Assembly (NCBI GenBank): GCA_945903445.1
Contig: CAMDNZ010000050.1
Coordinates: forward strand, 1 to 21,454
DNA length: 21,454 nucleotides
Direction of reading: 5' to 3'
From: Bordetella parapertussis
GTDB taxonomy: Bacteria > Pseudomonadota > Gammaproteobacteria > Burkholderiales > Burkholderiaceae_B
In this document: piece after piece, positions 15,639-21,454 of the stretch
Layout: the number at the start of each line of letters is the position of its first letter
How positions within the stretch are numbered: the first letter of the stretch is position 1
Position numbers and translations under genes: made by a program
The notes under the pieces: generated by a model
Seen by the model: the letters and a program-made list of their open reading frames with translations, nothing else
Database searches by the model: none
What the model was told of the DNA's origin: nothing

Positions 15639-16487
15639 ATGAAAATTCATTTCGGATTGTTTTTTGTTGCATTGACATGGTCTTCATATGTCATGTCGGC
15701 AGATGATGCCTCAAATTATGTATATGACGGTTATGTCTATCGTGTGGACATAAGGCCATTCACTACGGTTTTTAATGATGGTTTTAGGCCGTTGGGAATT
15801 GACGACGATCTAGGCCGCGCAGCACTCGCCGAAAACTGTAGGGCGCTTACACGTGGCCAGCAAGATACTTCGCAATTCGTGGAGTTTAGCATTAATCGGC
15901 AACTTATGAATGCTTATGCACGACATGTTAGCCAAATGAGACCTCATGAAATTGTATCAGTGTATCGAGTTCGAATGACGTCTGAAATGTATCATTTGCG
16001 TCGTTCGATTCGGCATCATGAAAATTTGCACCAAATCCCTATAATTTTTTCATTGGAATTCGCGGCCAATCCAGATTATTTCATTACGCCAGTTCATGTT
16101 CTGGGGCAAGATGTTCAGAGTGCCGATGAGTACTTAAACGGTAATTTTAGATCGTCAAGATTCAATCAAAACACTACTAGCGAAATTCCTGATTTAGATA
16201 TGCGAATTTACGAACAGTCAGAAACCACTTACTCATTGACGGAAGAAGCTTCGCTACGTTTTGATGCCGACTTCTATCGACAGACTCGGCGCGAAGTTAC
16301 AGCGTGCTTGGCAAATATAGATGATCAAGCATGCGCAGATTCTAAGCCAATGTTTAGCTCTTTAAGTTACGGATCTACATCCAAATTTGACTATTGTGCG
16401 CCAAGACAAATTAATATCGTCGAGAAACCTATTTCGCAGGTGAAGGCAAGAAATTTACTTCCGATTCTTTTCTCAGCCGCAAATTAG
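15639..16487 (+). CDS. Pertussis toxin S1-like protein 1 (ADP-ribosyltransferase fold, probably impaired active site)
   Basis: 282 residues. The signal peptide is MKIHFGLFFVALTWSSYVMSA, and the mature chain would start DDASNYVYDG. The region VYRVDIRPFTTVFNDGF (residues 33-49) matches pertussis toxin S1 VYRYDSRPPEDVFQNGF, including the NAD-binding Arg (R35) and the following Asp and Arg-Pro. A Cys (C67) sits where S1 has C41, and C253 may be its partner; two more Cys lie between. The S1 STS-like strand is FVEFSIN. At the catalytic site the sequence is NPDYFITPVHV where paralogue 2 has EPELWISHGAI, so the key Glu appears to be Asp146. The S1 His35 equivalent is Ala. Base composition is clearly AT-richer than the neighbours. 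No B-subunit gene is nearby. It may be a toxin in decay or one with altered chemistry. Confidence 0.8.
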   Translation: MKIHFGLFFVALTWSSYVMSADDASNYVYDGYVYRVDIRPFTTVFNDGFRPLGIDDDLGRAALAENCRALTRGQQDTSQFVEFSINRQLMNAYARHVSQMRPHEIVSVYRVRMTSEMYHLRRSIRHHENLHQIPIIFSLEFAANPDYFITPVHVLGQDVQSADEYLNGNFRSSRFNQNTTSEIPDLDMRIYEQSETTYSLTEEASLRFDADFYRQTRREVTACLANIDDQACADSKPMFSSLSYGSTSKFDYCAPRQINIVEKPISQVKARNLLPILFSAAN

Positions 16488-16488
16488 C

Positions 16489-16548
16489 TTGGCCAGGGTA
16501 ACAACTGTTGCTTTGGTGTTAATGGCGGTCAATTTCGTCCGCTCATAA
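16489..16548 (+). pseudogene. Relic of the MFS transporter C-terminus
   Basis: The frame reads LARVTTVALVLMAVNFVRS and then TAA. It aligns without gaps to the end of the intact MFS protein from codon 437 (LALAACCAALAVAVNWVRV), with 8 of 19 residues identical by eye. Nucleotide similarity continues to about 16575. There is no start codon or upstream MFS sequence, so it is a duplication scar, not a gene. Confidence 0.75.
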
Positions 16549-16587
16549 CCATGCCGCATCGGTTCTCTCGATCAAGATAAGGTAGTC

Positions 16588-17361
16588 ATGACAGTTTTCG
16601 ATCCCATTCCCACAACTCAAACGCTGGCGAGTGCCTGGTATGCCCGGGTGCTGATCGACGCTTTGCCGCCTGCGCAGCAGCCTGCCGATCTGGCTCAAGC
16701 TTATGCGGTGCAAGCCTGCTTGCGCGAGCGACTGGGCGAGGACGTCGCCGGTTGGAAAGTCGCCGGGGCCAGCCCAGCGGGCTTGCGCGCCAGTCAATTT
16801 GGCGTGGCATTGTTCGGTTATCTGCCATCGATGCGCATGCATACCTCGCCAGCAAGCCTGGCGCTGCACCCTGCTGGGCCGTACACCCTGGAGGTGGAGG
16901 TGGCTGTCGTATTCGGTCGAACGGTTCGGCCCGCGTACGAGGCATTGGATATCGCCAGCATGGTCTCCGGCGCGCATTTGGCCATCGAAATCGTGCGCAG
17001 CCGTTATGTCGATCGTACGAAGGTGGGCGCGCCCAGTTTCATCGCCGATAACTCGGCCTTTCATGCCTTCGTGCTGGGCGATGCTTTGCCCGGCGAGTGG
17101 GACATCGCTGCGCTGCAAGAGCGTGCCGCGTTGATGCGCGATGGCGTCGAGTTCGCATCGGCTTTGAACGGCGATGCCTTGACCAATCCTGCGGCATCGC
17201 TGGCTTTGTTTTGGGAGCATGCGGCGCAGCAAGATTTGATCGTGCCGTCGGGAGCCGTCGTGACGACGGGAGCGTTGACGGTGGCGACCGACGCCCATCA
17301 GCCGGGTGACTACGAGGCGCGGCTCGGGCCTTGCCGAGTAGCGCTACGATTGACGCGATAG
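16588..17361 (+). CDS. 2-keto-4-pentenoate hydratase-like protein (MhpD/FAH superfamily)
   Basis: 257 residues, a normal length for MhpD-type hydratases. Family landmarks are VAGWKVAG (55-60), LEVEVAVVFGR with likely metal ligands E102 and E104, LAIEIVRSRY with E134, FIADNSAFHAFVLGD, LNGDALTNPAASLALFW, and SGAVVTTGALT followed by PGD. MhpD hydrates 2-hydroxypenta-2,4-dienoate in aromatic meta-cleavage pathways; relatives also act as decarboxylases, and the true substrate here is unknown because no other catabolic genes are present. AAGG lies 5 bases before ATG 16588. It is the intact member of a duplicated pair; its partner is the pseudogene at 15046-15492. The next gene is toxin-like gene 2, 100 bases downstream. 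Confidence 0.88.
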   Translation: MTVFDPIPTTQTLASAWYARVLIDALPPAQQPADLAQAYAVQACLRERLGEDVAGWKVAGASPAGLRASQFGVALFGYLPSMRMHTSPASLALHPAGPYTLEVEVAVVFGRTVRPAYEALDIASMVSGAHLAIEIVRSRYVDRTKVGAPSFIADNSAFHAFVLGDALPGEWDIAALQERAALMRDGVEFASALNGDALTNPAASLALFWEHAAQQDLIVPSGAVVTTGALTVATDAHQPGDYEARLGPCRVALRLTR

Positions 17362-17461
17362 CTTGCCGCCAGCCATCCTAATTGAAATTTTGCGGTTCTG
17401 AAAAAGGTTTCGCTGCCACCTGAATCGATACTGCGTCCTCAAAGTCATTGCCGAGGCCGTT

Positions 17462-18337
17462 ATGTGGAAATTCTTACGTAGTTCAATGGTCGTGGCGTTA
17501 CTGCCCACACTGTCTGTCGCGGCTCAAACATTCGCAGATTTACCTGGCGGGATATCGCCATACGGCGATGTGTATCGGGTCGAATTCGCGGCACCGAGCG
17601 ACGTCTTTGTACATGGGCTGCAGCCTGCTGGCGTCAACGATAGCGTGATCGATGCCTGGCTCGGCGCCAGTTGCGACGAGCATGCCGGTGTGACCCCGGT
17701 GGGGTCGTCGATTTTTGTCATGGCCACTTCGGATGGCGAGGCGATGCATCGCTATGCAGCCAGACAAAGTACGTTCCGCTCTCCGGCTGAGGGGCCAACT
17801 CGTCTGGCCTATGTCTATCACATCAGATTGAATCAGGAGATGTACAACTTGCAGAGGTCTGTGGAGGCGACTGAACAAGGTCAAGGAAACGCACCTTATC
17901 TGGGCCTCCACCAGGCGGTGGAACCTGAACTTTGGATCAGTCACGGCGCTATCGCTCCCGAACATATCGTCAGTGCAACGGCCTACCACAGCGGAAGTTT
18001 ATCTGGACAGTGGCTTAACCAAAGCCCACCGTACGAGCCAGGTTATGACGGCCGCCTCGCTGTCATTAACGATCGGCCCTACGTTTCGGCTGAGCGAGAG
18101 CCCATCGTCAATATGGACGAACGTATTCTTTTCGATGCTTCGCTTGAGGATCGCCGCGACGAGTTGGTGTTGTTCAGCTTGATCCCATTGCCGCCTACGC
18201 AAGTCGCCAGTTACTCCGGAGTATCCTACGGATCGAACGGCACACAGTGCTCGAAGCCGCAGGTGCAGCTGAGCAGCATGAAAATTCGCCAGTTGATGGC
18301 GCTTCAACTTTTTCCGGTGTTGTTCGATGATCTTTAA
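17462..18337 (+). CDS. Pertussis toxin S1-like ADP-ribosyltransferase 2
   Basis: 291 residues with an N-terminal secretion signal (MWKFLRSSMVVALLPTLSVAAQ). Residues 37-53, VYRVEFAAPSDVFVHGL, match S1 VYRYDSRPPEDVFQNGF with NAD-binding Arg39. NDSVIDAWLGASC (59-71) closely matches S1 NDNVLDHLTGRSC, including the disulphide Cys (C71), but S1 His35 is Ala. The strand FVMATSD replaces FVSTSSS. VEPELWISHGAIAPEHI (153-169) matches the S1 stretch EYLAHRRIPPENI with one residue more and gives an E154-x-E156 motif like that of ADP-ribosylating toxins. C263 near the end could pair with C71. PT S1 modifies Gi proteins in animal cells; a target here is unknown. It is the better preserved paralogue of the gene at 15639, and its base composition is closer to the surrounding genes. 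Confidence 0.82.
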   Translation: MWKFLRSSMVVALLPTLSVAAQTFADLPGGISPYGDVYRVEFAAPSDVFVHGLQPAGVNDSVIDAWLGASCDEHAGVTPVGSSIFVMATSDGEAMHRYAARQSTFRSPAEGPTRLAYVYHIRLNQEMYNLQRSVEATEQGQGNAPYLGLHQAVEPELWISHGAIAPEHIVSATAYHSGSLSGQWLNQSPPYEPGYDGRLAVINDRPYVSAEREPIVNMDERILFDASLEDRRDELVLFSLIPLPPTQVASYSGVSYGSNGTQCSKPQVQLSSMKIRQLMALQLFPVLFDDL

Positions 18338-18432
18338 GCCGGTACTGCTCTGGTCTGTCTCGCGGCGGGTGACAAGCAACGCTGCTCACCCGCCCGGGCG
18401 TTGATAGCCTGCGCGTCAGGCCAAAGTTTCGA

Positions 18433-18504
18433 TCAAATATCGTCGAAGCCACCGCCGTCGTCGAAATCGCCGCCATCGTCCCAGCCTGCGTCTTGATCAG
18501 GCAG
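18433..18504 (-). pseudogene. Untranslated C-terminal tail of the DUF2076 gene
   Basis: In the same frame and directly after the TAA that ends the DUF2076 gene, 23 further codons read LPDQDAGWDDGGDFDDGGGF-DDI followed by TGA. The Asp/Gly/Trp-rich tail ending in F-D-D-I is typical of intact DUF2076 proteins. The stop at 18505-18507 could derive from CAA by one change. The tail is therefore a ghost, read only by stop readthrough. Confidence 0.75.
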
Positions 18505-19134
18505 TTATTCTACGTCGGTTTCGGCGGCCGCGCCTTGGCCGCTCGCCTCGGCACCCTCTTCCGGTGTCGAGGCTTCTGCGTTAGTGCCGAACAGACCGCC
18601 GAGCATGTTGCCCAGCATTACTCCGCCTGCAACGCCTAGAGCTGTTTGCATGGCGCCCGCCATAAAGCCGCCGCCTGCGGGTCGCGTCTGCTGACCTACG
18701 TTATTGCTTTGGCCATTGCCTTGCCCGCCGAAGCCCAAGCGCTGACCTGGACCCGCGCCTTGGTTGTCCGAGTCGACCGCGCCTGCGCCGACGCCATTCT
18801 GCAGGGCGGGCGTACCCGGCGTCGAAGCGGCGCCGTTGACGCTGCGTCCGAAGCCGTAGCCTAGACCGCTCGCGCCAGCGGCCGCTGTGTTAGCCGAAGA
18901 CGCCGCTGGTGTGGCAAAACCTTGTTCCAATGCCTGAATCTTCTGTTGCGCGGCGTGCAGCGCCTGCTCTTGCACCATGACGGTTTGCGCCAGGTAGTAA
19001 GCGCTGCCCGGCTGTCCGTTCAAGCGTGATCGGATATGGGCTTCGGCCTCGCCATCGCGGGCCGGACCGGTTTTTTCGACCTCTGCCAGACGGGTGAAAA
19101 TGCTGTCGATGGCTTGGCGATCTTGTTGGTTCAT
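18505..19134 (-). CDS. DUF2076 family protein, truncated before its acidic tail
   Basis: 209 residues from the ATG at 19132-19134, preceded on the minus strand by GAGAGGG; upstream in-frame Met codons lack such a site. The N-terminus MNQQDRQAIDSIFTRLAEVE and the segment SAYYLAQTVMVQEQALHAAQ are signature DUF2076 features and form a helical, coiled-coil-like region. A Gly/Ala/Asn/Gln-rich linker follows, then a hydrophobic Gly-rich segment (FMAGAMQTALGVAGGVMLGN, MLGGLFG) resembling a membrane-associated glycine zipper. Translation ends at ETDVE, 23 codons before the family's usual acidic ending. Such proteins are described as periplasmic ligand-binding sensor-like proteins, but their role is unknown. 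Confidence 0.8.
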   Translation of the reverse strand: MNQQDRQAIDSIFTRLAEVEKTGPARDGEAEAHIRSRLNGQPGSAYYLAQTVMVQEQALHAAQQKIQALEQGFATPAASSANTAAAGASGLGYGFGRSVNGAASTPGTPALQNGVGAGAVDSDNQGAGPGQRLGFGGQGNGQSNNVGQQTRPAGGGFMAGAMQTALGVAGGVMLGNMLGGLFGTNAEASTPEEGAEASGQGAAAETDVE

Positions 19135-19251
19135 CTCATGACCCTCTCGTATGTTGCGGCAGATCAGGGCCCGCTGCCCCGATGCCGTCGATATATGTGC
19201 CGATCGTATTGGAACGCCAGATACTAGCAAAGTTTGCACCTTAGGGTGCGC

Positions 19252-20187
19252 TCACGTTTGGCGCACCAAAGTATACTTGCCGAAGAGGCTTTCTACCAGC
19301 TCCAGCATCTCCTCGGCACTGCGGTTGCCCGAGTCGCGGGCTGGATTCAGCTCGACGATGTCCAGCGAGGCCAATCGACCACAGTCGGCGATCATTTCCA
19401 TACAGAGTTGGGCTTCTCGATAGGTGGGGCCGCCTTGCACCGGCGTGCCTACGCCGGGGGCCAACTGCGGGTCGAGGAAGTCGACATCGAAGCTGACATG
19501 GAGGTGAGTATTGCCGGTCAAGCCTTTCAGTGCATTCGCCATGATCGACCGCATGCCCAATTCGTCGATGGCACGCATGTCGTAGACCGCTATCCCCGCG
19601 TGGTACAGCGCGCTGCGCTCGCCATCGTCGACGCTGCGCACGCCAATCTGACGAATCTGTTGCGCCTGCAATGCGGGTGCGGGGCCGCCTAGCGACACGA
19701 GCGCGGGCGGGCCGTCGCCGCACAGGCAGGCCACAGGCATGCCGTGCAGGTTGCCCGATGGCGTCAATTCGCGCGTGTTGAAATCGGCGTGGGCGTCCAG
19801 CCACAACACGCGCAACTCGCGCTCCGTCCTGCGGCAATGCTGCGCCGCAGCACTAATGCTGCCGATCGCCACGCTGTGATCACCGCCGAGCAACACGGGA
19901 AGATGTCCCGCACGGAGCTCGTCGGACACCGCACGATGCACGAGCGTATTCCACTGCGTGACTTCATCCAGATGGCGATACCCGTCGTGGTGTGACGCAG
20001 GTCCAGGATAAGGTGGGCCTGCCAGATCGCCTCTGTCGATCACCGCCAGGCCGCGTCGCAGCAGCGCCTCGGCCAATCCTGCGACGCGCAGTGCGCCAGG
20101 CCCCAGGCACGCCCCGCGCATGCTTGCGCCCGCGTCCGTGGGTACGCCGATCAAGGCCAGGGTGGAAGAAACGGGAAACGAGGGCAT
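19252..20187 (-). CDS. rocF: Arginase
   Basis: 311 residues with all ureohydrolase signatures: LLGGDHSVAIGS (H104), WLDAHADFNT (D131, H133, D135) and SFDVDFLDP (D234, D236), which together give the two-Mn2+ site, plus H148 in NLHGMP and E280 in DIVELNPARD for substrate binding. The N-terminal IGVPTDAGASMRGACLGPGALR is typical of true arginases and not agmatinases. It hydrolyses L-arginine to ornithine and urea in the cytoplasm. No ornithine or urea genes flank it. It is divergent from the peptide transporter gene at 20448 and lies 117 bases ahead of the DUF2076 gene on the same strand. Confidence 0.95.
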   Translation of the reverse strand: MPSFPVSSTLALIGVPTDAGASMRGACLGPGALRVAGLAEALLRRGLAVIDRGDLAGPPYPGPASHHDGYRHLDEVTQWNTLVHRAVSDELRAGHLPVLLGGDHSVAIGSISAAAQHCRRTERELRVLWLDAHADFNTRELTPSGNLHGMPVACLCGDGPPALVSLGGPAPALQAQQIRQIGVRSVDDGERSALYHAGIAVYDMRAIDELGMRSIMANALKGLTGNTHLHVSFDVDFLDPQLAPGVGTPVQGGPTYREAQLCMEMIADCGRLASLDIVELNPARDSGNRSAEEMLELVESLFGKYTLVRQT

Positions 20188-20447
20188 CGAAGTCTCATCA
20201 GGAAAAGGTTCTGCGCGAATCTGGCGTAAACCTGCAACGCTTTCTAAAGTGAACCTGCGACGATCTTTTTGTACGGCATCGAGTTAGTGGTCTGTTACCT
20301 CTTAATGGTTTCCTACGAGTATTGCCCAGGGGCCTCACCCTACAACATGCCGCTGAGCTATATGGGTATGGGTTTTCGATGATTGACCCGTCCTTGAGCT
20401 TGGGCGACTATTCGTCACTTTTTTAAGCCTGATGTCAGGAGAGCACC
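20188..20447. other. Divergent intergenic region between arginase and the peptide-binding protein gene
   Basis: 260 bases with no credible coding sequence. They must contain promoters for both divergent genes; a TTGACC at 20383-20388 is the best -35-like hexamer toward the plus strand, but no matching -10 box is evident. No riboswitch or complete tRNA could be recognised. Confidence 0.5.
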
Positions 20448-21332
20448 ATGTTTCGTCGTTCCGCAGTTGTGATTGCCATGGCAGCAGCGCTGGCCGCCCC
20501 CGTCCTTGGCCAGGCCAAGCCGTTTACCTGGTCGAGCCAGGGCGACATCCTGACATTCGACCCACATTCGCAGAACGAAGGCTTGACCATCGCTGCCAAT
20601 AGCTATGTCTACGAGCCGCTGCTGGATTACGACAAAACCTACAAGGTCGTGCCAGTGCTGGCCACCTCGTGGGAACAGACCAGCCCAACCCTGGTGCGCT
20701 TCAAGCTGCGCGAAGGCGTGAAGTTCCATGATGGGGCCAAGTTCACGGCCGACGACGTAGTTTTTTCGATCCAACGCGCCATGGCGCCTACCTCCAACTA
20801 TCGTGCCTACACCACGGGCATCAAGGAAGTGCGTCGCGTCGACGACTTCACCGTCGATATCGAGCTGTCGGCGCCGAACCCGGTGCTGTTCAATCAACTG
20901 ACCAATGTGTTCATCATGAACCGCGCCTGGGCAGAGAAGCACAACGTCACCCGTCCGCAGGATTACGTCAAACAAGAAGAGACCTTCGCTGCCCGCAACA
21001 CCAACGGCACCGGTCCGTTCGTGCTGAAGTCGCGTGAAGTGGACGTTCGCACGACCTTCACGGCCAACGCCGAATGGTGGAACCAGGCGAATCGCGAAGG
21101 CAACGTCACGTCCATGACGTACACCCCGATCAAGCAAAACGCCACGCGTACTGCGGCGCTGCTGTCGGGCGAGGTGGATTTCGTGCTCGATCCGCCGGCA
21201 CAAGATCTGGATCGGTTGCGCAAACAAGCGAAGATCGTCGAAGGCAACGAATATCGCACCATTTATATCGGCTTGGATCAGAAACGTCCCGAGCTGCTGT
21301 ATTCGACGTGTCCTAGCCACGATTTAATCTGA
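20448..21332 (+). pseudogene. Peptide ABC transporter substrate-binding protein (family 5), interrupted
   Basis: This is an open frame of 294 codons where the family (DppA/OppA-like) has about 500-540. It begins with AGGAGAG 5 bases before the ATG and a signal peptide (MFRRSAVVIAMAAALAAPVLG). It then runs through DILTFDPHSQNEGLTIAANS, RFKLREGVKFHDGAKFTADD, NTNGTGPFVLKSRE and RTIYIGLDQKRPELLYS, all normal for a periplasmic dipeptide/oligopeptide binding protein. At about 21308 the similarity ends: the next residues, TCPSHDLI, and the stop come from foreign sequence that looks like a mobile-element end. The C-terminal lobe is lost, so the product cannot form a complete binding cleft. The rest of the transporter operon would be expected beyond the insertion. 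Confidence 0.75.
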
Positions 21333-21454
21333 CAGTACAACTCTATTAAGCGCCTAAAGAAGGAGACGGTGTCGGCATTGTCCGATTCAACTGTTTATCG
21401 AGAGCGAGTTGTTTTGACTCCTGGAAGGTATGCCATGGTGTTTTACCAAAGCAG
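21309..21454 (+). mobile_element. Probable left end of an insertion sequence (family not assigned)
   Basis: At 21309 the substrate-binding-protein frame gives way to TGTCCTAGCCACGATTTAAT followed by CTGACAG. A terminus starting TG with GACAG some 20 bases inward resembles the ends of several IS3-family elements. A new open frame with an AAGGAG site starts 60 bases further in. The right end and target duplication are outside the window, so this is inferred from the sudden gene break plus the terminus-like sequence. Confidence 0.45.
21369..21454 (+). CDS. Start of an unidentified ORF, possibly transposase or its regulator (3' partial)
   Basis: 28 codons run off the window from GTG 21369, 3 bases after AAGGAG (TTG 21378 is an alternative start). 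The sequence is MSALSDSTVYRERVVLTPGR and onward, with no family I can recognise from so few residues. Its place just inside the presumed element end suggests an insertion-sequence first ORF. This is inference only. Confidence 0.35.
   Translation, partial: MSALSDSTVYRERVVLTPGRYAMVFYQS

Larger units (their letters stand above)
14949..16487 (+). repeat. Diverged tandem duplication, unit A (MFS tail, hydratase pseudogene, toxin-like gene 1)
   Basis: This unit runs from MFS codon 437 through the hydratase pseudogene to the stop of the first S1-like gene. Each part has a homologous counterpart, in the same order and orientation, in unit B (16489-18337). At the left edge the bases GGCGGTCAATT..GTCCGC and ATGCCGCATCGGT..TCT are shared between about 14985-15028 and 16525-16568. 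The length difference (about 310 bases) is explained by the internal deletion in the hydratase pseudogene. Confidence 0.8.
16489..18337 (+). repeat. Diverged tandem duplication, unit B (MFS tail relic, intact hydratase, toxin-like gene 2)
   Basis: This unit starts directly after the stop of toxin-like gene 1 with a relic of the MFS C-terminus, continues with an intact hydratase and ends with the second S1-like gene. Order, orientation and spacing mirror unit A. Both toxin genes are preceded by a shared AATTGAAATTT stretch (about 15555 and 17382). Confidence 0.8.

Noticed and set aside
18365..18393. Hairpin GCGGGTGA / TCACCCGC after toxin-like gene 2
   Set aside because: The loop is 13 bases and no T-run follows, so it was not called as an intrinsic terminator. 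It may still be a weak or rho-assisted one.
19236..19249. Short inverted repeat GCACC/GGTGC just downstream of the arginase stop
   Set aside because: The stem is only 5 bases and there is no T-tract on the minus strand.
20290..20370. On the minus strand, ATATAGCTCAGCGGCA looks like a tRNA D-arm
   Set aside because: No pairing GAGC closes the D-stem, no GGTTCGA-type T-arm follows, and no acceptor stem can be formed. At most it is a chance match.

Overview
The window looks like a chromosomal segment of a high-GC betaproteobacterium of the order Burkholderiales, most likely family Alcaligenaceae (Bordetella/Achromobacter relatives). The evidence is the aa3 cytochrome oxidase cluster with a cytochrome c domain fused to subunit II, the small membrane proteins typical of that order inside it, a PhaM-type PHA granule protein, and two genes resembling the catalytic subunit (S1) of pertussis toxin. 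No rRNA, confident tRNA, CRISPR array or phage is visible.

Layout. Positions 1-387 hold the tail of a cyclic-nucleotide-binding-domain protein, convergent with a DUF4743-type Nudix hydrolase (384-1232, minus). From 1651 to 10229 runs a cytochrome c oxidase locus: ctaC/coxB, ctaD/coxA, a 45-residue small assembly protein, a DUF2970 protein, ctaE/coxC, a bidirectional terminator, a minus-strand twin-transmembrane protein, SURF1, a Sco-like membrane protein, ctaA, ctaB and sco. These genes encode the three core subunits, haem A synthesis (CtaB then CtaA) and copper/haem insertion (Sco, SURF1). The CuB chaperone gene ctaG/cox11, which I expected next to the small assembly protein, is not there. 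Then come a glycine-zipper envelope protein, a PhaM-like protein, glmU and a DHA2-type MFS transporter whose start codon overlaps the glmU stop.

The most interesting part is 14949-18337. It is an old, diverged tandem duplication of a module made of the 3' tail of the MFS gene, a 2-keto-4-pentenoate hydratase-like gene and a pertussis-toxin-S1-like ADP-ribosyltransferase gene. In the first copy the hydratase is a deleted, stop-ridden pseudogene, and the toxin-like gene is AT-rich with the catalytic Glu apparently changed to Asp. In the second copy the hydratase is intact, and the toxin-like protein keeps the NAD-binding Arg, an E-x-E catalytic motif and a cysteine pair. No B-subunit or ptl-type secretion genes are seen, so both are orphan A-subunit homologues.

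Downstream on the minus strand are a DUF2076 protein, whose characteristic Asp/Gly/Trp tail is cut off by one in-frame stop codon, and an arginase. The window ends in a peptide ABC transporter substrate-binding protein gene that is abruptly broken at about 21308 by what looks like the left end of a mobile element.
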